Assembly (NCBI GenBank): GCA_964481655.1
Contig: CAYZVO010000007.1
Coordinates: 15,518 to 79,517, forward strand
DNA: 64,000 nt
Source: CALDOK01 sp964481655
GTDB taxonomy: Bacteria; Myxococcota_A; UBA796; JAFGLY01
Direction of reading: 5' to 3'
A model generated the notes under the pieces. It saw only the letters and a program-made list of their open reading frames with translations, was not told the DNA's origin and searched no databases. The translations under genes and the position numbers were made by a program. Each line of letters begins with the position of its first letter. The stretch's first letter is position 1. Of the stretch, positions 18,110-29,296 are shown in pieces.

Positions 18110-19021
18110 GTGAACCTCTTCCTGACCCGCCGCTGCGACGAGGGCTGCGCGTTCTGCTACGCCCGGGGCTGGCTCCAGCCGGGCTCATCCGCCGACGCCC
18201 TGGACCGGCTCTGGCCTGCCCTGGAGCACTACGCGGCCCTGGTGAGAGCCGCGGGGCCGCCCACGCCCGGGGACCCCCTCGCCGCCAGCGCGGGGACCGT
18301 GAACCTGCTGGGGGGTGAGCCCACCGCTCACGCCGACTTCGTCGCCGTGGTGGGCCGCATCCGCGAGCTGGGGCTGGGGGTCAACCTGTTCACCGCCGGG
18401 TCCCACCCCGAGCGGGTGCGGGCGGTCGCCGATCAGCTCTGGTTCGTGACCATCAACGGACGCTTCGTGGACCGGGCCCCGTCGCTGGGCGTGCCCGTCA
18501 GCCGCCTCTGTGCACACCTGCCCCTGCGGCCCGGGGACGACGTCACCGCGCAGCTCGAGGCGGTGGCCGCCGCCGGTCTGCGGGCGGCGGTGCTGGCCTT
18601 CGCGGCCCCAGCGGGGGGGGCGATCGGACCGTTCTTCACCCCGGACGACCCGGGGCCCATGCGGACCACGGCGACCGCGGCCGCCGCCGCTGCAGCACGC
18701 CTCGGGCTGACCATCGGCTGGGACTGCGCGCCCCCCCGCTGCGTGCTGCCCGACGGCCCCGGACGCTGCGTGCCGGTGCCGGTGCTGGAGCTGGACGGCT
18801 CCGTGAGCGTCTGCGGCGGGGCCTATGTGCTCGCTGAGCGCCGGCGCCCGGTGGCGGAGTTCGACTCCCTCGCCGCGCTCCACGCCTGGGCTCGGGGCAT
18901 CTACCGGGAGCTGGCGGCCAGGCCCTCGCCCTTCGATGCCTGCCGGGGCTGCGCGGAGCGGGAGAAGGGCTGCTACGGCATGTGCCTGGGCTGGCGGGAC
19001 GCGTCCGGGGCGCCATCATGA
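18110..19021 (+). CDS. SPASM-type radical SAM enzyme
   Basis: 303 residues from a GTG at 18110, chosen because the radical SAM motif follows at once (NLFLTRRCDEGCAFCYA; C9, C13, C16) and nothing upstream is coding-like. NLLGGEPTAH near residue 68 is the SAM-binding GGEP motif. The C-terminal third has two Cys groups, CAPPRC…GRC…VSVCGG around 233-255 and CRGC…GCYGMC at 278-292, as expected for auxiliary iron-sulphur clusters of SPASM/twitch enzymes, which modify peptides or mature enzymes. The substrate is unknown; candidates in the same operon are the PAAR protein and the three paralogs. The TGA overlaps the next ATG (ATGA). Confidence 0.83.
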   Translation: MNLFLTRRCDEGCAFCYARGWLQPGSSADALDRLWPALEHYAALVRAAGPPTPGDPLAASAGTVNLLGGEPTAHADFVAVVGRIRELGLGVNLFTAGSHPERVRAVADQLWFVTINGRFVDRAPSLGVPVSRLCAHLPLRPGDDVTAQLEAVAAAGLRAAVLAFAAPAGGAIGPFFTPDDPGPMRTTATAAAAAAARLGLTIGWDCAPPRCVLPDGPGRCVPVPVLELDGSVSVCGGAYVLAERRRPVAEFDSLAALHAWARGIYRELAARPSPFDACRGCAEREKGCYGMCLGWRDASGAPS

Positions 19022-20013
19022 CCGAGCTTCTCTTCGGTGCGCTGGCGCTCGCCGGAGGGGTCGTGATGGTCGGCTCGGGGGCCCTCTACCTCAACCGCAG
19101 CTGGCAGCGGACCCAGCGCCAGGTGTTGATGAAGGTGGCCGAGCGTGTCTCGGGGCGGGTGGTCCGCGGCAGCATGCTCATGGGCTGGCGGCTGGAGATC
19201 GAGCGGGCGGAGCTGGGTACCCTCACCCTGCAGCACGTCTCCGTGAACGAGGACCGCCCGGCCATGGGGATGCAGTTGGCCTTGGACCTGCCCCGCTTGC
19301 TGCCCCTCGATGCCCTGGAGCATCCCGCGGTGGCCGACGCGCTGGCGCAGCTGTACGCCTTCGGGAAGGGCAGCATCCTGCACAGCGGGGTGACACCGAG
19401 CGCCAGCCGCGGGGGGACCTTGCTCGTCGCGTCCCGCCGCGCGTGGCTCGGGGGCGTCCATGAGCTCACAGGCTTCGTCGAGGCCGGGTTGGCCCTGGGT
19501 CGGGCCCTGCTCGAGGTCGCGGATGCTCCTTGGCTGCGGCTCGCCACCCGTCCGGGGCTCGAGCTGTCGCGCGAAGGACCCCACGGTCGCCCGGTGCTGC
19601 GTGGCGAGCTCGACGGGATCGCCCTGGACCTCGCCGTACGGGAGGGCCCCTTTCGATGGGCCCCCACCCTGGTGCTGGGCTTCCCGACCCTGCCGGGGCT
19701 GGTCATGCGAGCGAGCCAGGACGGCGATCCTCCCGTGGGCGAACGCTGGCGCGTGGCCACTGGAAACCCCGTGCTCGACGGCATGATCTACACCACCGCC
19801 GACGAACCGCAGCGCCTGCGCTCCGTGCTCCGGGATCCGGCGCTGACCCCCCTGCTGATGGAGGTCCTGCACGGCCACCCCGGCTCGAACCTCGACCACC
19901 AGGGGCTGGTGATCTGGGCTCCCGGGGTGGCCGGGGTGCGCCTGGATGAGCTGGTGGACCTGGGCCTCGAGCTGGCCCGGGCCTTCGGGGCCGGCGTCGG
20001 GGAGCTGTCGTGA
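19018..20013 (+). CDS. Triple-paralog membrane-anchored protein, copy 1
   Basis: 331 residues. One N-terminal helix (LLFGALALAGGVVMVGSGALYL) then a soluble domain of alternating strands and helices. Shares with the next two genes a C-terminal signature: GNPVLDGMIY near 247, a helix-rich segment, then LMEVLHGHPGSNLDHQG. It is the shortest copy, and most divergent in the middle. No Cys after the helix, no catalytic motif, no family I recognise. The start overlaps the stop of the radical SAM gene and its own stop overlaps the next start (GTGA), so stoichiometric production is likely. With a single N-terminal helix the domain could face either side; the lack of a signal cleavage site argues for an anchored protein. 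Confidence 0.75.
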   Translation: MTELLFGALALAGGVVMVGSGALYLNRSWQRTQRQVLMKVAERVSGRVVRGSMLMGWRLEIERAELGTLTLQHVSVNEDRPAMGMQLALDLPRLLPLDALEHPAVADALAQLYAFGKGSILHSGVTPSASRGGTLLVASRRAWLGGVHELTGFVEAGLALGRALLEVADAPWLRLATRPGLELSREGPHGRPVLRGELDGIALDLAVREGPFRWAPTLVLGFPTLPGLVMRASQDGDPPVGERWRVATGNPVLDGMIYTTADEPQRLRSVLRDPALTPLLMEVLHGHPGSNLDHQGLVIWAPGVAGVRLDELVDLGLELARAFGAGVGELS

Positions 20014-21128
20014 TCGAGCTGGCGTTGGGGATGCTGGTGCTCGGGGCCGACGCGGGGGCCTGGGTGGCCGTGCGGGGCCGATCCGGGGCCCAGACCCGGC
20101 TCGAGGACGAGCTGCGGCGGCTGGCGCTGGCCATGAAGGGCCGCCTGGTGCGGGACCGGGAGTTCGGCCCGCCGCTGCTCGAGCTGGACTCTGCCCACGG
20201 CCCTGGCCACGCCCGCTACCTGCTGGCGGTGGCCGACGGCGAGCGGGAGCGCATGGAGCTCGAGCTGCCCGTCCCCCGTGCGCTGCCGCGGCTGACCGTG
20301 GGACCTGGGGTGCTGTCGGCCGCGGCGACCTTCGTGGTCCACGACGCCGGGGTCGAGCTGGGCGATCCGGGCTTCGAGAGGCGCTTCACGGTGCGCGCCC
20401 CCGACCATGCCGCCGCCCGCGCTGCGCTGCCAGCCTCGGCCCGCGCGGCCCTGGTGACCCTGGTCGACAGCCTCGACGGAACGCTCGAGCTGGAGCTCGC
20501 TCCCCGCGTGGACAGCGGCACCAGCCTGCTCACCCTGCGCCTGTCCTGTCACCTCACCGAGCACCACACCCTGAGCCCGGCGCTGGATCGGGCCGCGGCC
20601 CTCGTCGATGCGCTGGTGATGGCGTGGGAGCGGCCCTGGCAGGCCCTCGAGGATCGGCACGGCCTCGTGCGGGCGGACCCGCTGCAGCCTGGAAGGGTGG
20701 CCCTCGAGGGTGAGGTCGGTGGACATCGCCTCCGCCTCGACGAGGTGCTGCGGGACGGCGGACTGCGCACCGAGCTGTGGCTGTCCGCGGCCCTGCCCTT
20801 CGAGCTCGAGGTGGTCGAGCGCGGGCTCGCCGACGCCGAGGGCTGGGCCCCCCTCCGCTCGACCATGGGCAACCCGGTGCTGGACATGCTCGTGGCCGTG
20901 CGCTGCGAGGACCTCGAGCGCTGCCGCGCCCTGCTGGCCGACGATGTGCTCACCGGCGCCCTGCTCGCCGTGGTGCACGGCCGGCCCGGCTCCCGGGTCA
21001 CCGAACGCGGGGTGGATCTGGTGGAGAGCGGCTACCCGGCCGAGGGCCTGGACGCGGCCCTGGACGATGCCCTCGCGCTGGCGGACGCCATCGTCGCCGG
21101 GGTGGCGCGGCTGGAGGGGGGCTCGTGA
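20010..21128 (+). CDS. Triple-paralog membrane-anchored protein, copy 2
   Basis: 372 residues from a GTG that overlaps the preceding TGA. Short N-terminal hydrophobic segment (MIELALGMLVLGADAGAWVAV), weaker than in the other copies, then a domain with LRRLALAMKGRLVRD, an antiparallel-looking block ELELAPRVDSGTSLLTLRLS, a helix MAWERPWQALEDRHG, and the family signature GNPVLDMLVAVRCEDLERC…LLADDVLTGALLAVVHGRPGS. The same helix (W-x-x-PW-x-x-L) appears in copy 3 as AAWAAPWAELAARYG. No known family, no catalytic motif. Copies 2 and 3 are clearly closer to each other than to copy 1, suggesting duplication within the operon. Confidence 0.75.
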   Translation: MIELALGMLVLGADAGAWVAVRGRSGAQTRLEDELRRLALAMKGRLVRDREFGPPLLELDSAHGPGHARYLLAVADGERERMELELPVPRALPRLTVGPGVLSAAATFVVHDAGVELGDPGFERRFTVRAPDHAAARAALPASARAALVTLVDSLDGTLELELAPRVDSGTSLLTLRLSCHLTEHHTLSPALDRAAALVDALVMAWERPWQALEDRHGLVRADPLQPGRVALEGEVGGHRLRLDEVLRDGGLRTELWLSAALPFELEVVERGLADAEGWAPLRSTMGNPVLDMLVAVRCEDLERCRALLADDVLTGALLAVVHGRPGSRVTERGVDLVESGYPAEGLDAALDDALALADAIVAGVARLEGGS

Positions 21129-22201
21129 TCGACATCCTGGTCGTGGCCGGGGTCGCGGTCTGCGGTGGCGCGGTGGCCGTCGGCGGCGCGGTCTATACCA
21201 CCGTGATGCGCAGCCGCCGGGTGGACGCGCTCCGGGGGGCGCTGCGACCCCACGGCGGCACGGTGCTCTGGGCCGGGGGCGGGAACAGGCCGCGGATCAC
21301 CCTGCCGGCCTCGACCGGCACGGTGGTGGTGCGGCCGCTGGAAGATGAGGGCGGCGTGCTCCAGGCCCGGACCTCGGTCCCGCGGATGCTGCCGTTCTAC
21401 GAGCTGGACCCGGAGCTCGAGGCATGGATCACGGACGGCTCCTGGCGCAGCGCAGGCACCGTCCGGCCGGCCCACACCGAGCTGGACCGGCGCCTGCTCA
21501 CGCGGCTGGTGTGCGGGACCCTCGAGACCGCGCGGCAGCGCCTGGGGGCGACCAGCCTGCGGCTCTCCATCCGTCCCTCCGAGGGCAGGGCCCAGAGCTG
21601 GGTCGTGCTGCGAGCGGACGGCGACGAGCTCGCTCCCGAGCGGCTGCTGGCCATGGCCGAGCTCACCGCGCGGGTGTCGGAGGACCTCGTGGCGGCTTGG
21701 GCGGCGCCCTGGGCCGAGCTGGCCGCCCGCTACGGCGCGGGCCCTCCAGGGGTGGACCCCCAGGGCTACCGCATGGTGGACCTCGCCCACGGCCCGCTGC
21801 GGGTGGCGGTGCGCGAGGGCGAGCGCCGCGGCCGGGTCGAGACCTCGGTCCACGTGGCGCTGGCGTTGCCGGTGGGCCTGCGGGTGCTGCATCGGGACCT
21901 GGCCCGTGCCGAAGGCTGGCTCACGGTCGCCCAGCCCACGGGCAACCCGGTGCTGGACATGTTGGTGGCCATGCGCTGCGGCGAGCCCGGGCAGGCCGCA
22001 GCCCTGCTGGCCGACGATGAGGTCACGGGGGCCCTGCTCGAGGTGGTCCACGCCTTCCCGGGCTCGGAGCTCAACCAGCACGGCGTGTCGCTGTGCGCCC
22101 GCGAGGCCGGCGCCATCGACCCCGCGCCCTACGTCGAGGCGGCCATCACCCTGGCCCAGCTGCTGCAGCGCGCTTTGGACCCGGGCCGCCCCTCGGCATA
22201 G
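21125..22201 (+). CDS. Triple-paralog membrane-anchored protein, copy 3
   Basis: 358 residues from a GTG overlapping the preceding TGA. N-terminal helix IDILVVAGVAVCGGAVAVGGAVYTT ends in MRSRR, a strong positive-inside signal placing the domain in the cytoplasm or making this an N-out anchor. The domain repeats the layout of copy 2: RITLPASTGTVVVRPL, TSLRLSIRPSEGRAQSW, AAWAAPWAELAARYG, and the signature GNPVLDMLVAMRCGEPGQA…LLEVVHAFPGSELNQHG. Ends with a helix (YVEAAITLAQLLQRAL) shared with the ends of the other two. Unknown family; likely forms a hetero-oligomer with copies 1 and 2. Confidence 0.75.
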   Translation: MIDILVVAGVAVCGGAVAVGGAVYTTVMRSRRVDALRGALRPHGGTVLWAGGGNRPRITLPASTGTVVVRPLEDEGGVLQARTSVPRMLPFYELDPELEAWITDGSWRSAGTVRPAHTELDRRLLTRLVCGTLETARQRLGATSLRLSIRPSEGRAQSWVVLRADGDELAPERLLAMAELTARVSEDLVAAWAAPWAELAARYGAGPPGVDPQGYRMVDLAHGPLRVAVREGERRGRVETSVHVALALPVGLRVLHRDLARAEGWLTVAQPTGNPVLDMLVAMRCGEPGQAAALLADDEVTGALLEVVHAFPGSELNQHGVSLCAREAGAIDPAPYVEAAITLAQLLQRALDPGRPSA

Positions 22202-22231
22202 GAGCCCGCTCCGTTTCCGGCGAGGTGTGGT

Positions 22232-22891
22232 GTGTCCGACTCCGGCAAGATCGCAGGCGTCGTCGTGCTCGTCGGCGTGCTCGGCCTGGGCGTGGCTGGC
22301 TGGTTCGTGCTGAACAGCGGCGACGCCACCGACGCCGAGCTGGGGCAGGCCGCCACCCCCGAGGCCACAGCGGACGCCCCCGGCACGCCCACGGTGCTGC
22401 CCGAGAGCACCGCCGCCATCCCGCAGATGCCCGCCGACGCCGAACCCGGCTCCCTCGAGGGCCGCATCGCCGATCTGCAGGCCCAGCTGCGGGACGAGCA
22501 GACCGCGGCGCTGCAGGAGTCCCAGCGCCTGGGGGCCGAGATACAGGCCCTGCGCGAGACCATCGGCTCCCTCGAGGCCGACATCCAGGCCCTCGATGAC
22601 GGCAAGCTGGCCCGGCTCGACGCCCGCGAGGGCAAGCAGGGGGATCGCTGCGATCCCGCCGAGCCCGACTCCCGCGCCTGCAAGCGCCAGGCGGCCCTGC
22701 AGGCCAAGCTGGGGGACGCCACCGCCGACCGCGGCGCCATGGAGGCCGAGCTGGCCGCCGCCCAGGAGCAGGAGCAGGCGCTCATGGACCAGCGCACCGC
22801 CGCGCTTCGCCTGGTGGACGAGCTGGCCGAGCGCCAGCGCTCCGACCCCGAGCTGGTGTCCCTGTACCAGCAGCTCGCCCGGGGGCAGTGA
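22232..22891 (+). CDS. Single-pass membrane protein with long coiled coil
   Basis: 219 residues from a GTG at 22232. N-terminal helix KIAGVVVLVGVLGLGVAGWFVL, a Thr/Pro/Ala-rich linker (about 35-70), then a coiled coil from about 75 to 215 with regular heptads (LEGRIADLQAQLRDEQTAAL, LRETIGSLEADIQALD) interrupted by a short loop with two Cys (GDRCDPAEPDSRACKRQ). The loop Cys pair may form a disulfide if the domain is outside the cytoplasm. Thirty bases after copy 3 and overlapping the next gene's start, so in the same operon. Probably a structural partner of the paralogs; no enzymatic function. Confidence 0.75.
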   Translation: MSDSGKIAGVVVLVGVLGLGVAGWFVLNSGDATDAELGQAATPEATADAPGTPTVLPESTAAIPQMPADAEPGSLEGRIADLQAQLRDEQTAALQESQRLGAEIQALRETIGSLEADIQALDDGKLARLDAREGKQGDRCDPAEPDSRACKRQAALQAKLGDATADRGAMEAELAAAQEQEQALMDQRTAALRLVDELAERQRSDPELVSLYQQLARGQ

Positions 22892-23253
22892 GCATGAGCA
22901 TCCCCTCCGAAGACGAGCCCCGCGTCTGCAAGCCCGGCTTCCACGCCCGGGTCGCCGCCGCCGTGCGCCTGGTCCCCGCCGGGCGCGTGACCACCTACGG
23001 CGACGTGGCCGGCGTGCTCGGCTCTCCCCGTGTGGCCCGCCAGGTGGGCTGGGCCCTGGCGGCGCTGCCCGCCGACAGCGATGTGCCCTGGCAGCGGGTG
23101 ATCAACGCCCAGGGGCGCATCTCCTACCGGGGCGACAGCCTGCGGGGCCACGAGCAGCAACAGCGGCTCGAGGCCGAGGGCATCACCTTCACCGACAGCG
23201 GGCGGGTCGCAGGCTTCGACCAGCTGCGCTGGGACTGGCTGGAGCTACCGTGA
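22888..23253 (+). CDS. atl: Alkyltransferase-like (ATL) protein, MGMT homologue
   Basis: 121 residues with the DNA-binding domain of O6-alkylguanine-DNA alkyltransferases: VPAGRVTTYGDVAGVLGSPRVARQVGWAL, then DVPWQRVI, GRISYRG and LEAEGI. In true MGMT the active site is PCHRV; here it reads PWQRV, with Trp68 in place of the alkyl-accepting Cys, which defines the ATL subfamily. ATLs bind alkylated guanine and flag it for nucleotide excision repair instead of repairing it. The GTG at 22888 overlaps the preceding TGA as elsewhere in this operon; ATG 22894 is the alternative. Its place between a coiled-coil protein and a methyltransferase looks incidental to its repair role. Confidence 0.87.
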   Translation: MSMSIPSEDEPRVCKPGFHARVAAAVRLVPAGRVTTYGDVAGVLGSPRVARQVGWALAALPADSDVPWQRVINAQGRISYRGDSLRGHEQQQRLEAEGITFTDSGRVAGFDQLRWDWLELP

Positions 23254-23975
23254 GCGACTCGTTCTACGCCGCCTGGGCCGCGCACTACGACGCGGTCTTC
23301 CCCGTGGGCCCCAAGGCCCGCTTCGTCTCCGAGCGGCTGCCTGCTGGCGCTCGGGTCCTCGATCTGGGCTGTGCCACCGGCGGGGTGGACTTTGGCCTGG
23401 CCGGGCTGGGCCACACGGTCCACGGCGTGGATCTCGAGCCGGCGCTGGTGGCCCGCGCTCAGGCCCGCCTCGACGCCGAGCCCACGCAGGGATTGAGCTT
23501 CGCGGTGGGGGACATGTTGGCCCTCCCGGCCGGAGAGGAACCCTTCGACGCCGTGATCTGCCTGGGCAACACCATGGTCCACCTGCTCGAGCGTGAGCAG
23601 CGCGTAGCCGCGCTGGGCGCCATGGCGGCCCAGGTCCGCCCCGGAGCCCGGCTGGTCCTGCAGATCGTCAACTACGATCGGGTGCTGGCCCACGCCGTGG
23701 ACCACCTGCCTCTGATCGACAACGACAGCGTGCGCTTCGAGCGCCGCTACACCGGCCTCACCCCCGAGCGCCTGAGCTTCGACGCCGACCTGACCGTCAA
23801 GGCCAGCGGCGAGACCCTCTCCGTCTCCCAGCCCCTGGTGCCCCTGACCCGGGCTCAGCTGGACGCGGAGCTCCGCGAGGCAGGCTGGGTCCCTGACGCC
23901 TGGTTCGGCAGCTACGGCGGGGCTCCCTGGGCGCCCGACAGCATGGGCTGCATCGTGGTGGCCCGCCGTCCGTAG
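23250..23975 (+). CDS. Class I SAM-dependent methyltransferase
   Basis: 241 residues from a GTG overlapping the ATL stop. Motif I is VLDLGCATGGVDFGLAGLGH (near 33-52), motif II VHGVDLEPALV, motif III SFAVGDMLALP, motif IV FDAVICLGNTMVHL, and a post-IV PGARLVLQIVNYDRV. The LGNTMVHL form is typical of small-molecule or protein methyltransferases of the Methyltransf_25/11 group with a C-terminal beta-sheet extension (RFERRYTGLTPERLSFDADL). Substrate not inferable. Last gene of the PAAR-led operon; 63 bases later a lipoprotein gene with its own ribosome-binding site begins. Confidence 0.85.
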   Translation: MSDSFYAAWAAHYDAVFPVGPKARFVSERLPAGARVLDLGCATGGVDFGLAGLGHTVHGVDLEPALVARAQARLDAEPTQGLSFAVGDMLALPAGEEPFDAVICLGNTMVHLLEREQRVAALGAMAAQVRPGARLVLQIVNYDRVLAHAVDHLPLIDNDSVRFERRYTGLTPERLSFDADLTVKASGETLSVSQPLVPLTRAQLDAELREAGWVPDAWFGSYGGAPWAPDSMGCIVVARRP

Positions 23976-24038
23976 CGCTCGACCCTGGACACCCGCATCC
24001 CCCCGGGGCAAGCTGTGCTCCACGCTCCCGGAGGAAGC

Positions 24039-25013
<975 letters not shown>

Positions 25014-25088
25014 TGTGAGCGCGGCGTCCGGCTCTGCGGCGGCGGCCCCGAGGCCTTACGTGCCTGAGGTCCCCGCCGGAGGCTCCCC

Positions 25089-28000
25089 ATGTCCACGCCC
25101 CCTCGCGTCGCCGCCTGTGATCTCGGCAAGGTCAGCGCCTCCTTCGTCATCGGGGTGGTCAGGGGTGATGGTGGGGTCGAGATCGAGAGCGCGCACAACC
25201 TCCCCCACGAAGGCAGGCCCCTCGAGGCCTTCGCGACCTGGTACCGGGATCAGGACGTCGCCGGCTGCGCAGGGTTGGCCGCCACGGGGGTGTTCGCGGA
25301 TCAGCTGGCGGCGCCTGTGCAGGTGCTGCCCGAGCAGGCCTGCCTCGAGGCCGCGCTGGAGCGGGACCCGGAGCTGCCCGCCCAGCTGAACCTGCTGAGC
25401 GTCGGGGGCCGCGGCTACGCAGCCCTGGCCCGCAGCCACGACGGCGGGGGGCACCACTGGCGCTACCTCGAGAACGACAAGTGTTCGTCGGGCACGGGGG
25501 AGACCATCCAGCGCATGACCGCGCGCTTCGGGCTGTCCATCGAGCAGGCCGACGCCCTGGCCACCGCCGCGGCCGACAGCCAGCCCATCACCGCCCGCTG
25601 CTCGGTCTTCGCCAAGAGCGAGATGACCCACCACGCCAACGCCGGCGTGCCCGCCGACGCGCTGTTCCGCGGCTTCTTCGAGTCCGTGGCCCGCAACGCC
25701 GCGGCCCTGCTGGCTCGCTCGGGGGTGGAGGGGCCCGTGCTGCTGGTGGGCGGTGGCTCACGCCTGGCATCCCTGCGGGAGGCCCTGACGGCACGGCTCG
25801 AAGGACCCGTGCAGGTGCCCGAGCACGCCCTGTGCTTCGAGGCCGTGGGCGCCGCGGTGATCGCGGCTCGGCAGGAGGGGTCGGTCTCCCTGCCCGCCGA
25901 CCCCATGGCCCTGGTCCGTCCCCGCAGCGCGCGCTTCGAGATCCTGGCGCCCGCCCGGGAGCAGCGGGATCGCGTGCAACGGCAGCCCGCCCCTTCGGTC
26001 CCCCAGGACTGGAGCACACGCCCGCTGATCCTGGGGCTGGACCTGGGCTCCACCGGCGCCAAGGCCGCCGTCACCGACCTCGAGACCGGGGCGTTGGTCT
26101 TCGACGTCTACGGCCGTACCCAGGGGGATCCCCTCGGTGCCAGCCAGCGGCTGGTCCGCGCCGTGCTGGACCAGGGCGAGCTGGACATCCGCGCCGTGGG
26201 CCTGACGGGCTCCGGCCGCGAGGCCGTGGCCACGGTGCTCCGCGCAGCCCTGCCTGACCCCGACGCGGTGGTGGTGCTCAACGAGATCGTGGCCCACGCC
26301 ACCGCCGCCATCCGCTGCGATCCCGATCACGGCGAGGATCTCTCGGTCATCGAGATCGGCGGTCAGGACGCCAAGTTCGTCCAGATCCGCGGCGGCCGCA
26401 TCGTCGAGAGCGACATGAACAAGGCCTGCAGCGCGGGCACGGGGTCCTTCCTCGAGGAGCAGGCCCGGCTGTACGAGGTCAGCGATCTCGACCAGCTCAC
26501 CGCCATGGCCAGCGCTGCGGACCGCCCCCCCGATCTCGGCCAGATGTGCACGGTCTACATGGCCGACGCCGGAGCCCAGGCCCTGGAGGACGGCTCCGAG
26601 CTGGGCGACCTGTTCGCCGGGCTGCAGTACTCCATCGTCCACAACTACCTCAACCGGGTCATGGGCCAGCGTCAGCTGGGCGCGCGGGTGTTCTTCCAGG
26701 GCAAGCCGGCCACCAACCCCTCCCTGGGCTGGACCCTCGCGGCGGTCACCGGGCGTGAGGTCGTGGTGCCCCCCAACCCCGGCGCCATGGGCGCTTGGGG
26801 CATCGGCCTGTGTGCGGTGGACGCGCTGGGCATCGACGCGCTCCGCGCGGCCCCGCCGCTGCCGGTCCAGGCGCTGCTCGGCGCCGAGGTCAGCGCGCGC
26901 TCGGAGTTCGCCTGCAAAGACGCGGACTGCGAGACCCTGTGCCCCATCCAGCGCACCACGGTCCGCCTGGGCCAGGACGAGCGCCAGATCCTGAGCGGCG
27001 GCGCCTGCCCCAAGTACGAGCTGGCCACCGCCGCCCGGCCCAAGCTGCCCCGGGGCGCGCCGGATCCCTTCGAGGCCCGCCGGGCCTTGATCGAGGCCTG
27101 CTTCGTCGAGGGAGACGGGCCGTCCGTCGGCCTGCCCATGACCGGGGGCACCGGGGCAACCCTGCCCTTCCTGGCGACGCTGCTGGCTGGGCTGGGGGCC
27201 ACCCCGGTGCTGCTCGCGTCGGACGGCGAGAGCCTGGCGCAGGGGGAGCTGCTCTGCAACGCCTTCGACGCCTGCGGGCCCTCGAAGATCGCCCACGCCC
27301 TGTGCGACACCGAGCTGGATCTGCTGCTCTTCCCCAAGGTCATGGACAAGGCGGACCGCGAGGGGCGCGGCGGCCAGACCTGTGTCACCCAGCAGGCCAT
27401 GCCCGAGATCGTGGAGCAGGCCCTGCTGGCCAAGGGCCGGACCACCCGGGTGGTGCGCCCGCGCCTGTCCTTCCGGGCCGGGCTCGAGGACTCATCCCTC
27501 GGTGAGCCCTTGGCGGCCATCGTGGCGGCCCTGGGCCTCGAGCCGGGTCGCCTGACCGCGGCCTGGAGCGCCGCCGCGGCCGCGCAGCGCGCCTATGAGG
27601 CTCGCCTGGCGGAGCTGGGCGCCGAGGCCATCGCCTTCGCGGTGCAGCACGATCTGCCCGCCGTGCTGGTCTGCGGCTCCCTCCACGTCATCCACGACCG
27701 CGCCATCAACGCTGACATCCCCCGTCTGCTGCGGCGCTGCGGCGCCATCGCCGTGCCTGTGGACTGCTACCCCATCCCCGAGGGCACGCCGGGGATGCCC
27801 AAGATCTACTGGGCCGACAGCAACCGCAGCGTGCGCGCTGCGGCCGCGGCCCGCGAGGCCGGGGACCTCTTCCCCCTGCTGATCACCAGCTTCGGCTGCG
27901 GGCCGGGCTCCTTCGTGGAGCAGATCTTCCAGTCCGTGCTCGAGGGCTACCCCCACACCTTGCTCGAGAGCGACGGCCACGGGGGCGCGGCGGGCTTCAC

Positions 28001-29296
28001 CACCCGCCTGCAGGCCTTCCTGCAGTCCGTGCGCCAGCACCGGGCCCATGGTCCCGCCCACACCATCGACAACACCGCGGCCCTGGCCGGGGTCGAGCGC
28101 ACCCCGCGCACCGGCCCCTACTTGAGCCCGGAGATCCACTACGTGTTCCTGAGCGGGGTGGACTACCTGGGCGACCTGTTCGCGGCGGTCTACCGGGCCT
28201 ACGGCTACGACGCTGAGGCCGCGCCCCCCCTGGACGAGGGCAGCTTCACCTGGGGGCGCCGGGACTGCTCGGGCAAGGAGTGCATCTCCTACCAGCTCAT
28301 CTGGGGCGCGTTCCGTCGCTACCTCGAGGAGCACCCCCCCGACCGGGAGACCCGGCTGGTGCAGCTGTCCGGGGAGATGTGCCGCGCCGGCGCCTTCCCG
28401 GTCAAGGACCGCATCACCCTGCGTCGCATGGGGCTGGCGGACCAGGTCTCCGTGGTCTCGCTGCGTCTGGCCGGCGGCGCCGCCATGGTGCTGCGCATCT
28501 GGCTGGGCTGGATGATCCTGGACGTCCTGCGGCAGCTCTACCTCTACCACCTCGCCACTGAGCCCCAGCCAGGCCGTTCATTGGAGCTGTACCGGGGCTT
28601 CGCCGCCGAGGCCCTGGCCGTGCTCGAGCGCCCCTGGCCGGGGCAGCTGTGGGGCTGGCCGCGCATGGCGGGACAGTGGCGGGGCCTGGTGGACATCGTG
28701 CGTCGGGCCTCCGATGCCTACGCCGCGTTCCCGGCGCCCAGCGAGGAGCTGCGCACCGTGTTCGTCTCCGGCGATCTGCTCACCAAGGGCAACGACGTGG
28801 CCGCGGGCGACCTGTTCGCCAAGCTCGCCCGGCTCGGGGTCCGGACCGTGGTGGAGCCTGGCTGCGACTTCGTGGAGTTCATCATCCGGGTGCAGCCCCA
28901 GCTCATGTTCGGCCGCGGTGACCACCGCGCCCAGCGCAGGCTCTACCTGGCCAACATGGGCCTCACCCGGCGGCGGGTCTACGGGCTGGTGCGCCGCCAG
29001 CACCCCTGGCTGCCCATGCCCGATGTGCCCGCGGCGCTGGCACGCACCGACGAGCTGTTGGACGGCGGCACCATGGGCGGCGCGGTGCTGGCGGTGGGCT
29101 CGGTGCTGCACCACTGGGATCAGGGCGGCCTCGACGGCGTGCTCATGACCAGCTGCTGGGGCTGCGACAACGGCCTGATCGAAGAGAGCCTGCTGCGCCA
29201 CCGCCGCGACATCCCCAGCTACTTCTTCTACGACGACGGCCAGCCCATCGACGAGCGCAAGCTGCGGGGCTTCGTGTTCCGGCTCGGGCGAGCCCG

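Noticed and set aside
22888..23253. Active O6-methylguanine methyltransferase
   Set aside because: The acceptor Cys is replaced by Trp (PWQRV), which defines the non-catalytic ATL group.
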